Shown one piece after another: positions 14,029 through 22,050 of a DNA stretch of 25,917 nt (the first letter of the stretch is position 1; every line of letters begins with the position of its first letter). The notes under the pieces were generated by a model. That model was not told where the DNA came from. It ran no database searches and saw only the letters and a program-made list of their open reading frames with translations. The position numbers and the translations under genes are program-made. The DNA lies in assembly GCA_036702855.1 (NCBI GenBank), contig DATNQF010000229.1, positions 1 to 25,917 of the forward strand. Direction: 5' to 3'. The DNA is from JACVSF01 sp036702855 (lineage in GTDB: Bacteria > Cyanobacteriota > Cyanobacteriia > Phormidesmidales > Phormidesmidaceae).

Positions 14029-15420
14029 ATGGGAATTGCCAGCATTAATCCGGCTACCGGAGAAACCATTAAAACGTTTGAAGCGCTGACGGACGCTGAT
14101 GTTGAGGCCAAGTTAGCAAAAGCGGAGGCAACTTATCAGCAGTATCGGAAAACCTCTGTTGAGCAGCGATCTGTCTGGATGCAAGCTGCTGCGCAAGTCT
14201 TGGAAGATAACAAGTTTGCCTATGCTCGGATGATGACCCTAGAAATGGGTAAGCCGCTGAAGGCCGCTGTCACTGAAGTTGAAAAAAGTGCCTGGGTTTG
14301 CCGTTTCTACGCAGAAAATGCAGCTGGGTTTCTGGCAGATGTGCCAGGGCAAAGCGATGCTAGTCAAAGCTTTGTCCGCTACCTCCCCTTAGGCGTCATC
14401 TTAGCGGTGATGCCCTGGAACTTTCCTTTTTGGCAGGTGTTTCGCTTTGCTGCACCAGCGCTAATGGGGGGAAATGTGGGGGTTTTAAAGCACGCCTCGA
14501 ATGTTCCCCAGTGCGCATTGGCTATTGAAGAGGTGTTTAGTAAGGCTGGATTTCCAGAGGGTGCTTTTCAAACGTTGCTAGTTGGAGCAAGCAAGGTTAC
14601 CGATTTAGTTGCTGATGACCGGATTAAGGCAGCAACCCTCACGGGAAGTGAACCGGCAGGGGCTAGTCTTGCTTCTGAATGTGGCAAGCACATTAAAAAG
14701 ACGGTGCTGGAACTGGGGGGCACCGATCCGTTTATTGTGATGCCCAGCGCGAATCTGGAGGAGGCGATTGCTACTGCAGCGACAGCCCGGATGATCAACA
14801 ACGGTCAGTCTTGCATCGCTGCGAAGCGGTTTATTGTGGCAGATGCGATCGCAGATCAATTCGAGCAGGGTCTCAAGGCCAAGTTTGAAGCGCTAACAAT
14901 TGGGGATCCGCTGGAGGACGGTATTGATGTTGGCCCTCTGGCAACAGCATCCATTCGAGACGAACTCGTGCAGCAAGTGGAAACTTGTGTAGCCGAGGGA
15001 GCCACGGTGCTCACAGGTGGAGACGTCAAGGCAGTCATGGCGAGATTACCAGAACGGTTGCAGCCAGGTCATTTTTTCCCGCCGACCATTTTGACCCAGG
15101 TTCCCCCTGAGACAGCAATTGCCAAGGAAGAGTTCTTTGGCCCAGTGGCGATGGTGTTTCGCGTTCCAGATTTAGAGACAGCCATTCAAATTGCTAATTC
15201 AACCCCCTTGGGATTGGGTGCCAGCGCATGGACAAATGATCCCCAAGAAAGGGAACGCTTGGTTAATGAGGTTGAGGCAGGTGCCATTTTCATTAATGGC
15301 ATGGTCAAATCCGACCCACGTTTACCCTTTGGTGGCATTAAGCACTCTGGCTATGGCCGAGAGTTAGGCATTGAGGGTATTCACGAGTTTGTCAACATTA
15401 AGACCGTCTGGATTAAATAA
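14029..15420 (+). CDS. Succinate-semialdehyde dehydrogenase (cyanobacterial TCA shunt)
   Basis: This enzyme oxidises succinic semialdehyde to succinate with NAD(P)+. In cyanobacteria it is the second step of the 2-oxoglutarate-to-succinate bypass that replaces 2-oxoglutarate dehydrogenase. The 463-aa protein shows the aldehyde dehydrogenase core: VMPWNFPFWQ with Asn131, cofactor-site Lys154 (LKHASN), LTGSEPAG, general base Glu228 (LELGGTDPF), and catalytic Cys262 (NNGQSCIAAKRF). Then come KEEFFGPV and PFGGIKHSGYGRELG near the C-terminus. Length and motifs match GabD/YneI-type enzymes, and the downstream neighbour fixes the pathway. The next gene starts 135 bp later on the same strand, so co-transcription is likely. 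A strong Shine-Dalgarno hidden in a hairpin suggests translational control. Confidence 0.93.
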   Translation: MGIASINPATGETIKTFEALTDADVEAKLAKAEATYQQYRKTSVEQRSVWMQAAAQVLEDNKFAYARMMTLEMGKPLKAAVTEVEKSAWVCRFYAENAAGFLADVPGQSDASQSFVRYLPLGVILAVMPWNFPFWQVFRFAAPALMGGNVGVLKHASNVPQCALAIEEVFSKAGFPEGAFQTLLVGASKVTDLVADDRIKAATLTGSEPAGASLASECGKHIKKTVLELGGTDPFIVMPSANLEEAIATAATARMINNGQSCIAAKRFIVADAIADQFEQGLKAKFEALTIGDPLEDGIDVGPLATASIRDELVQQVETCVAEGATVLTGGDVKAVMARLPERLQPGHFFPPTILTQVPPETAIAKEEFFGPVAMVFRVPDLETAIQIANSTPLGLGASAWTNDPQERERLVNEVEAGAIFINGMVKSDPRLPFGGIKHSGYGRELGIEGIHEFVNIKTVWIK

Positions 15421-15555
15421 ACCCTTTTCAAAGCACTCTTTTTGAATTTAAAGGACATTATCAACCCCCAAGACAGGATCAGGTAACTTGCCTAAACTTG
15501 TTGCCTCCTGCTGGGAAAGGGTTAGATCACCGAGCACAGATTAAGTCGAGGCATT

Positions 15556-17193
15556 ATGAACACTGCAGAACTGCTGGTACGCTGCCTGGAAAATGAGGGT
15601 GTGGAGTACATTTTTGGCGTACCAGGAGAGGAGAACTTGCAGTTTCTGCAAGCTCTCAAGCATTCCTCCATTCAGTTCGTCACCACTCGGCATGAGCAAG
15701 GCGCTGCTTTTATGGCCGATGTCTATGGTCGCCTTACTGGGAAAGCGGGAGTCTGTCTCTCGACCCTCGGTCCAGGAGCGACCAATCTGATGACTGGAGT
15801 TGCCGATGCTACCCTCGACCGGGCTCCCTTGGTTGCCATTACCGGGCAAGTCGGGACCGACCGGATGCACATTGAGTCGCACCAGTATCTTGACTTGGTA
15901 GCGATGTTTTCACCTGTCACAAAGTGGAATGCTCAAATTGTCCGGCCCAGCATTACCCCGGAAATTGTGCGTAAAGCCTTTAAGCTAGCCCAAAGTGAAA
16001 AGCCTGGCGCAGTTCACATCGACCTGCCAGAAAACATTGCGGCAATGGAAGCCCCAGGAGCACCGCTGCGGCGGGACAACCAAGAAAAAACCTATGCGTC
16101 GCTTCAGAGCATTCAGCAGGCAGCGGTTGCCATTTCCCAGGCTAGCAACCCTGTGATTTTGGTGGGAAACGGTGCGATTCGCGATAAGGCCAGTGAAGCC
16201 TTAACCGAGTTTGCAACCCAACTCCATATTCCAGTCGCCAATACATTCATGGGAAAGGGGGTTATTCCTTACACGCATCCCCTGGCACTGTGGACGTTTG
16301 GGTTGCAACAGCGGGACTACATCACCTGTGCCCTAGAGCGGGCTGATCTCGTCATTGCTGTGGGCTATGACCTAGTGGAGTATTCACCCAAGCGCTGGAA
16401 CCCAAAGGGCGATCTCCCCATTCTTCATATCAACCCTAACCAAGCCGAGGTGGACAGCAGTTATATTCCTCGAACCGAGGTAATTGGTGATATTTCTGAC
16501 TCGCTCTACGAAATTCTCAAGCGGGTGAATCGCCAGGGTCGCCCTGACCCAATCAACCTGAAAATCCGGGAAGAAATCACGACTGACTATGAACAGTATG
16601 CCGATGATTTTGGCTTTCCGATCAAGCCACAGAAGCTGATCTATGACCTGAGACAAGTTCTTGCTGCTGATGACATTCTAATTTCGGATGTCGGAGCGCA
16701 TAAGATGTGGATCGCCCGTAACTACCACTGTCTGCGGCCCAATACGTGCTTGATCTCCAATGGCTTTGCGGCGATGGGAATTGCCATTCCAGGTGCGATC
16801 GCAGCTAAGCTAGTTTACCCTTCTCGTAAGGTCGTCGCAGTGACAGGTGACGGCGGCTTCATGATGAACTCCCAGGAACTTGAAACGGCCTTGCGAGTCG
16901 GCGCTGCTTTTGTCACCGTCATCTTTAACGATGGTGGCTATGGCTTGATCGAGTGGAAGCAGATGAACCACTATGGCGAATCTGCCTATGTCCACTTCAC
17001 TAATCCCGATTTCGTCAAACTCGCTGAAAGCATGGGGCTTAAGGGCTACCGTGTCGAGTCTACTGAAGATCTAGTTCCTACCCTGAAGAAGGCATTGGAA
17101 GACGATGTGCCTGCTGTCATCGATTGCCCTGTTGATTACCGAGAGAATCTACTCTTTAGCCAGAAAACTCAGGACCTAAGCTGCCTGATGTAA
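15556..17193 (+). CDS. 2-oxoglutarate decarboxylase (acetolactate synthase-like, ThDP-dependent)
   Basis: This enzyme decarboxylates 2-oxoglutarate to succinic semialdehyde, the first step of the cyanobacterial TCA shunt. Family knowledge, from Synechococcus PCC 7002, places this acetolactate-synthase-like gene beside succinate-semialdehyde dehydrogenase, as here. The 545-aa protein has all three ThDP-enzyme domains. The N-terminal pyrimidine-binding domain includes FGVPGEENLQF and TTRHEQGAAFMADVYGRL with activating Glu47. The central domain spans about 185-345. The C-terminal pyrophosphate domain carries GDG at 431-433 and the downstream Asn458 (IFNDGGYGL). It lacks any regulatory-subunit gene beside it, which argues against a true acetolactate synthase. 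The start has GAGG at 15548-15551, four bases upstream. Substrate assignment rests on context and resemblance; another 2-oxo acid remains possible. Confidence 0.9.
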   Translation: MNTAELLVRCLENEGVEYIFGVPGEENLQFLQALKHSSIQFVTTRHEQGAAFMADVYGRLTGKAGVCLSTLGPGATNLMTGVADATLDRAPLVAITGQVGTDRMHIESHQYLDLVAMFSPVTKWNAQIVRPSITPEIVRKAFKLAQSEKPGAVHIDLPENIAAMEAPGAPLRRDNQEKTYASLQSIQQAAVAISQASNPVILVGNGAIRDKASEALTEFATQLHIPVANTFMGKGVIPYTHPLALWTFGLQQRDYITCALERADLVIAVGYDLVEYSPKRWNPKGDLPILHINPNQAEVDSSYIPRTEVIGDISDSLYEILKRVNRQGRPDPINLKIREEITTDYEQYADDFGFPIKPQKLIYDLRQVLAADDILISDVGAHKMWIARNYHCLRPNTCLISNGFAAMGIAIPGAIAAKLVYPSRKVVAVTGDGGFMMNSQELETALRVGAAFVTVIFNDGGYGLIEWKQMNHYGESAYVHFTNPDFVKLAESMGLKGYRVESTEDLVPTLKKALEDDVPAVIDCPVDYRENLLFSQKTQDLSCLM

Positions 17194-17204
17194 AGACAAT
17201 TGTG

Positions 17205-17290
17205 TGAGGGTGGGATGACAGGACGATGGGATAACGGGATGATTGCTATAGCAGCCTTTCTCATCCTCTGTTATTCATCACCCACCCTCA
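17205..17290. repeat. 86-base imperfect inverted repeat (long hairpin)
   Basis: TGAGGGTGGG (17205-17214) and CCCACCCTCA (17281-17290) pair perfectly; just inside, ATGA (17215-17218) pairs with TCAT (17275-17278). Near the centre GGATGA pairs with TCATCC around a GCTATAGC palindrome. The left arm contains GGGATGACAGGA and GGGATAACGGGATGA, resembling degenerate GGGATGAC tandem repeats. The structure ends three bases before the next start codon. It may be a terminator for the TCA-shunt pair, a repeat insertion, or a translational block on the next gene. Confidence 0.6.
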
Positions 17291-17293
17291 TTC

Positions 17294-17986
17294 ATGCGTG
17301 ACACTACTCTCAATCTCATTGCTCTTTCAGTCTTTGGCGTGACGATGCTCAGTCTGCTGGGGCCGCTCATCAGCCTGTCTCCTGTCGTGCCAGCCCTTGC
17401 TACCGTCGGCATGATTGGGTTGGTGACGCTTGACCAGTTGGGCTTACAAGGGCGAGTGGGCAACATTGTAGTGGATTGGTTTTCCTGGGCTTCGCCAGAG
17501 TATCGTCAGCGGGTGCTGTACCACGAAGCAGGACATTTCCTGGTAGCAACTCTGCTCGAAATTCCAGTCGTTGCATATAGTCTCAATACCTGGGAAGCCT
17601 GGAAGCAGGGTTTACCTGGCCAAGGTGGTGTGGTGTTTGATACGCAGGTGTTAGCGCAAACAATCGACCAAGGGCAGATTCCGGCTCAATTGCTGGATCG
17701 CTATTGTCGTGTCTGGATGGCGGGAATTGCAGCGGAGCAACTGGCCTATGGCAACGCGATTGGTGGCAGCGATGATCGCCTGAAATTTACTCAACTCTGG
17801 CAGCAGTTGGATCGGCCTGTCGCAGAAGCCCAATTAAAGCAGCGTTGGGCGGTCCTGCAAGCAAAAACTTTGATAGAAGCTAATCGACCCGCCCTAGATG
17901 CTCTGGTGCAAGCACTGGAACAGCGACAACCCGTAGAGGTTTGTCAGCAGATTATTCAGACCCATCAAACCCAATCCCTGGTTTAG
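17294..17986 (+). CDS. FtsH-like M41-type zinc peptidase domain protein lacking the AAA module
   Basis: This is a 230-aa membrane protein with two N-terminal hydrophobic segments (about 7-28 and 30-48). A soluble domain related to the protease half of FtsH follows. It has zinc motif HEAGH at 77-81 (VLYHEAGHFLVATLLEIPV), a glycine-rich QGLPGQGGVVF loop, the AGIAAEQLAYG helix (143-152) and GGSDDRLKF (157-164), where FtsH supplies its third zinc ligand, an Asp. No Walker motif is present, so unlike FtsH it cannot unfold substrates with ATP by itself. Cyanobacteria and plants have such AAA-less relatives; their substrates are unknown to me. A long hairpin lies directly upstream and no Shine-Dalgarno is visible. 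The stop codon overlaps that of the convergent diguanylate cyclase gene. Confidence 0.85.
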   Translation: MRDTTLNLIALSVFGVTMLSLLGPLISLSPVVPALATVGMIGLVTLDQLGLQGRVGNIVVDWFSWASPEYRQRVLYHEAGHFLVATLLEIPVVAYSLNTWEAWKQGLPGQGGVVFDTQVLAQTIDQGQIPAQLLDRYCRVWMAGIAAEQLAYGNAIGGSDDRLKFTQLWQQLDRPVAEAQLKQRWAVLQAKTLIEANRPALDALVQALEQRQPVEVCQQIIQTHQTQSLV

Positions 17987-18966
17987 CTCTGAACAACTTG
18001 GTTGCGACCTGCCGCCTTGGCCTTGAGCAAGTTATGGTCAGCTCGATCAAGCAGGCTAATCCCTTTATTGTCATCCTCAGGCATTAAGCAAGCTACGCCA
18101 ATGCTGACGGTAATGGATAGCGCTAGGGTTTCATTGATTACAAAAGGCTTTTCCCCGATCAGCTTGCGGAGCCGTTGAGCAATCATGAGCGCTTCTTTGG
18201 CCTGAGTGTTGCTGAGAATTACGACAAATTCCTCTCCACCAAAGCGAAAGGGCGTTTCGTAGAAGCGCATGTTGTTGCTCATTCGTTCGGCCACCATCTG
18301 GAGAACCTGATCGCCCACTAGGTGACCGTACTGATCGTTGACGGCCTTGAAATAATCAATATCGATTACCAACAGGTTAAGGGGAAGGTCTTGTTCCCGA
18401 GCAGCATGAATTTGGCGGGGCAGTTCCCAGTCAAAGGCACGGCGGTTGCTTAACTGCGTGAGGGCATCGGAAAGTGCGATCGCAGATAATAAATCATTGG
18501 CCCGAGACAGCTCTCGATAGGCTTGGACTTGCTGTAGCGCCAAACAAAGCTGAGCCTGGAACAGCCGTTCCTGCTCATCACGGAAAGTTTCTAGAAGCTG
18601 ATCTGTTGCATTTTGAGTAAGCCACAAGTAAGCATCAGCTCCGGTCTCCAAGGCTGTCGTCATTGAGCTGATATAGCGCTTTAGAACGACAGTGTCTGAA
18701 GTATTGGCTGTCCAGGCTTGCTCGTCTACCAAAATGCAGTAGAGCGGGGCGAGATTGCGTTGCCGTTTCAAGGTATGGCATAGCGCCCAGTTCTCAGGAT
18801 GGGCTGCTTGCAGGATGATGATGTCCCGTGCCTCTGCTTGAAGAGCCTCCGCCGCCTCACTGGCCGTAGGTACCGTTTGTAGTGTTAAAGTCGATAGCCC
18901 TCTCAACTGGTTCAACACATGGGATAGGAAACTGTCCTCGCCAACGATTAAGACAGAAGCATTCAT
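17983..18966 (-). CDS. GGDEF diguanylate cyclase with degenerate receiver-like domain
   Basis: The C-terminal half makes cyclic di-GMP from two GTP. Residues 1-120 look like a response-regulator receiver (MNASVLIVGEDSFLSHVL), but the phospho-acceptor position reads IILQAAHP with Gln53 in place of Asp, so it is probably not phosphorylated. A helical linker (about 120-165) leads to the GGDEF domain: DALTQLSNRRAFDWEL, LLVIDIDYFKAVNDQYGHLVGDQVL, and the active site GGEEF at 243-247. The product-inhibition I-site, usually RxxD five residues earlier, reads RFYE (234-237). The ATG at 18966 has GGAG-like bases nearby. The gene is convergent with the peptidase gene and overlaps it by 4 bp, and it is divergent from alaS. 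What signal it reads is unknown. Confidence 0.92.
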   Translation of the reverse strand: MNASVLIVGEDSFLSHVLNQLRGLSTLTLQTVPTASEAAEALQAEARDIIILQAAHPENWALCHTLKRQRNLAPLYCILVDEQAWTANTSDTVVLKRYISSMTTALETGADAYLWLTQNATDQLLETFRDEQERLFQAQLCLALQQVQAYRELSRANDLLSAIALSDALTQLSNRRAFDWELPRQIHAAREQDLPLNLLVIDIDYFKAVNDQYGHLVGDQVLQMVAERMSNNMRFYETPFRFGGEEFVVILSNTQAKEALMIAQRLRKLIGEKPFVINETLALSITVSIGVACLMPEDDNKGISLLDRADHNLLKAKAAGRNQVVQS

Positions 18967-19291
18967 GGAGGATAGGCGGCAGTCAATGAGCGATTTGAAA
19001 GGGGACAGCGAAACGGATTGGGCACCAGATGGTTGTAAAGACGGGGCTCAGAACAAACGTTAAGACTCATTCTCTCAAAGGTTGTGGGGGGACAGAGAGA
19101 ATGACACGGGTCATTAGGGGATGAGCAATATTAGTTCTAGTCAGTTAGTCTAGTCGGCCAAGCAAGTAACCCCTCAAAAGAATTTTGCATTAGTAAGTCC
19201 TTACAGGCTGATGACTGGACAAACATCAGTCAAAATAGAAATTCAGCTATTCAATCATTACGCCCTGCTTTCAGCCTGCGTCAAAAGCCCC
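18967..19291. other. Divergent intergenic region between the GGDEF gene and alaS
   Basis: No gene is visible. The chief structure is a perfect 10-bp inverted repeat, TCATTCTCTC (19067-19076) and GAGAGAATGA (19095-19104), with an 18-base G-rich loop containing GGTTGTGGGGGG. A smaller GTAAG/CTTAC pair is at 19193-19197 and 19200-19204. Since both flanking genes are transcribed away, these are promoter or leader elements, not terminators. No T-box motif is seen. Confidence 0.5.
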
Positions 19292-21949
19292 ATGTCTATC
19301 TCCCAGTCCCACTCTCAACTTGCCGCCAATAGCGGAGCCGCCATCCGCCAAACCTTTCTTGACTTCTATGCGGCACGGGGACACAAGATACTACCCAGTG
19401 CCTCTCTAGTGCCAGAAGATCCTACGGTACTGCTGACGATCGCAGGCATGTTGCCCTTTAAACCCATCTTTTTGGGACAACGGCAGTCGGAAGTACCCCG
19501 TGCCACTACGTCACAGAAATGCATCCGCACCAACGACATTGAGAATGTAGGGCGAACGGCGCGGCACCACACCTTCTTTGAAATGCTGGGCAACTTTAGC
19601 TTTGGCGACTATTTCAAAGAAAAGGCGATTGCTTGGGCTTGGGAACTCTCGACTGAGGTGTTTAAGCTTCCTGCGGATCGGCTGATCGTAAGCGTGTTTC
19701 GTGAGGACGACGAAGCTTTTGCGATCTGGCGCGATCAAATTGGCATTCCAGCCCATCGCATTATGCGGATGGATGAGGCGGATAACTTTTGGGTTTCTGG
19801 CCCCACTGGCCCCTGTGGTCCCTGCTCTGAGATCTACTACGATTTTCATCCTGAACTGGGCGACGACCACATTGATCTGGAAGATGACACTCGCTTCATC
19901 GAGTTCTATAACCTGGTCTTTATGCAGTACAACCGGGATGCCGAGGGCAACCTGACTCCACTGCAAAATCAGAACATTGACACAGGGTTGGGTCTAGAGC
20001 GGATGGCCCAGATTCTTCAGCGGGTGCCGAACAACTACGAAACAGATCTGATCTTCCCCATTATTGAAGCAGCAGCCAAGATCGCAGGGCTGACCTACGC
20101 TGACTGTGACGACAAGACCAAAGTCTCCCTTAAGGTGATTGGGGACCACATCCGAGCTGTGGTTCACATGATTGCTGATAACATTACCGCATCCAATGTG
20201 GGTCGGGGCTACATTCTGCGGCGGTTGATTCGGCGGGTAGTCCGTCACGGACGGCTGATTGGGATTGAAGGCGCTTTCATTAGCCAGGTTGCAGAAACGG
20301 CGATGCAGCTCTCGGAAGCGGTATATCCCAACGTGCGCCAGCGGGAAGCCAATATCAAGGCTGAATTAGATCGAGAGGAGGCCCGCTTCCTTGAAACCTT
20401 GGAGCGGGGTGAGAAGCTGCTGGCTGAAGTGCTAGAGCGGGAGAGCAAAACTGTAGCTAAGCAAATCTCTGGTGCCGATGCTTTTGTTCTGTATGACACC
20501 TATGGTTTCCCGCTAGAGCTAACTCAAGAAGTGGCTGAAGAACAAGGGTTGACGGTGGATCTGGCAGGCTTTGAAACCGAGATGGAGAAGCAGCGTCAGC
20601 GCTCTAAAGAGGCCCATGAAACCATCGACCTGACAGTGCAGGGTAGCCTGGATTCTCTGGCTGAACACATTCACTCCACCGAATTTTTGGGCTATGCAGA
20701 AGTCGTTAGTGCCAGCCGAGTCGAAGTGGTGTTGATCCAGGGCCAGCCCATAGATGAGGCAGAAGCCGGGGCTCAGGTTCAAGTGGTGCTAAACAAAACG
20801 CCCTTCTATGCCGAATCTGGGGGTCAGATTGGCGATCGTGGTTACCTTTTGGGTGAAGACCTGGTGATCCGGGTTGAGGATGTCCAGAAGGATGGGGACT
20901 TCTTCGTTCACTATGGCCGAATTGAGCGAGGCACCCTGCGAGTAGGTGATGAACTGACCGCGCAGATCGATCGCTCCTGCCGCCGCCGCGCTCAGGCCAA
21001 CCACACGGCCACTCACCTACTGCAAGCAGCCCTAAGGAAGCTTGTCGATGACAGCATTTCCCAAGCGGGTTCGCTCGTGGCCTTTGATCGCCTGCGATTT
21101 GACTTCAACTGCCCCCGCGCACTGACTCCTGAGGAAGTGCAGCAGGTAGAGGAACAGGTAAATACCTGGGTCGCTGAAGGGCACCAAGCTGATGTGGCCG
21201 TTATGCCTATTGACGAGGCCAAGGCACGCGGTGCGATCGCAATGTTCGGCGAGAAGTATGGGGCTGAGGTGCGGGTCATCGACTTCCCTGGCGTATCAAT
21301 GGAACTCTGCGGTGGCACCCACGTTAGCAATACCGCTGAGATTGGTCTGTTCAAGATCATCTCCGAGGCAGGCGTTGCCTCTGGTGTGCGGCGGATTGAG
21401 GCCGTAGCAGGCCCAGCCGTCTTGGAATACCTGAACGTGCGGGACGCTGTCGTGCGGGAGCTATCCGACCGCTTTAAGGCCAAGCCTGAGGAGCTAACTG
21501 AGCGCGTAACCAATCTCCAGAGCGAGCTGAAGTCTACTCAGAAGGAGCGAGATGCCCTCAAGGCAGAACTAGCAGTCTTGAAGTCCGACCAGCTTCTAGA
21601 TCAAGCTGAAACGGTAGGCAATCTGAAGGTTTTAGTCGCTGAAATGGCTGGAATCGATCCAGAAGCTCTCAAGACAGCTGCCGAGCGACTGCTCAGCAGG
21701 TTGGGTGAAGGTGCAGTCGTTCTCGGATCTGTCCCTGAAGAAGGGAAAGTTAGCCTGGTTGCTGCCTTTAGTCCTGCCGTAAATGACCAGAAACTGCAAG
21801 CTGGCAAATTTATTGGCGGCATTGCCAAGATCTGTGGCGGCGGTGGTGGTGGTCGTCCTAATCTGGCTCAAGCGGGGGGACGAGATGAGGCCAAACTACC
21901 GGAAGCAATGGCAGCCGCTAAACAGCAGTTACTTGAGGCGTTGGGCTAA
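19292..21949 (+). CDS. alaS: Alanyl-tRNA synthetase
   Basis: AlaRS charges tRNA-Ala and clears mischarged Ser or Gly. The 885-aa protein has the class II core with motif 1 region TARHHTFFEMLGNFSFGDYF (about 90-108), motif 2 to 3 segments including SGPTGPCGPCSEIYYD and DTGLGLERM, the tRNA-recognition domain, and the editing domain. Editing-site zinc ligands are His571 and His575 (NHTATH), Cys673 and His677 (CGGTH). A C-terminal coiled-coil and C-Ala domain end in GGGGGGRPNLAQAGG. The open frame begins at 19211, but I chose the ATG at 19292 because the preceding 27 residues are unlike the family and 885 aa is the usual length. A long leader with a hairpin precedes it. Confidence 0.97.
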   Translation: MSISQSHSQLAANSGAAIRQTFLDFYAARGHKILPSASLVPEDPTVLLTIAGMLPFKPIFLGQRQSEVPRATTSQKCIRTNDIENVGRTARHHTFFEMLGNFSFGDYFKEKAIAWAWELSTEVFKLPADRLIVSVFREDDEAFAIWRDQIGIPAHRIMRMDEADNFWVSGPTGPCGPCSEIYYDFHPELGDDHIDLEDDTRFIEFYNLVFMQYNRDAEGNLTPLQNQNIDTGLGLERMAQILQRVPNNYETDLIFPIIEAAAKIAGLTYADCDDKTKVSLKVIGDHIRAVVHMIADNITASNVGRGYILRRLIRRVVRHGRLIGIEGAFISQVAETAMQLSEAVYPNVRQREANIKAELDREEARFLETLERGEKLLAEVLERESKTVAKQISGADAFVLYDTYGFPLELTQEVAEEQGLTVDLAGFETEMEKQRQRSKEAHETIDLTVQGSLDSLAEHIHSTEFLGYAEVVSASRVEVVLIQGQPIDEAEAGAQVQVVLNKTPFYAESGGQIGDRGYLLGEDLVIRVEDVQKDGDFFVHYGRIERGTLRVGDELTAQIDRSCRRRAQANHTATHLLQAALRKLVDDSISQAGSLVAFDRLRFDFNCPRALTPEEVQQVEEQVNTWVAEGHQADVAVMPIDEAKARGAIAMFGEKYGAEVRVIDFPGVSMELCGGTHVSNTAEIGLFKIISEAGVASGVRRIEAVAGPAVLEYLNVRDAVVRELSDRFKAKPEELTERVTNLQSELKSTQKERDALKAELAVLKSDQLLDQAETVGNLKVLVAEMAGIDPEALKTAAERLLSRLGEGAVVLGSVPEEGKVSLVAAFSPAVNDQKLQAGKFIGGIAKICGGGGGGRPNLAQAGGRDEAKLPEAMAAAKQQLLEALG

Positions 21950-22050
21950 TTTCCAACTTCTAGAGCAATTCTTCTAGATTCGCAGTTCAATTTGGCCGAC
22001 ACCCTTTAGACTTGTGGGTAGATCATCCTTATCACCCGGAGTATGCCATC

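Noticed and set aside
19067..19104. T-box or terminator upstream of alaS
   Set aside because: No T-box consensus, and the flanking genes are divergent so there is no upstream transcript to terminate.
19511..19966. 151-aa minus-strand frame within alaS
   Set aside because: Antisense to the catalytic core of alaS; no supporting signal.
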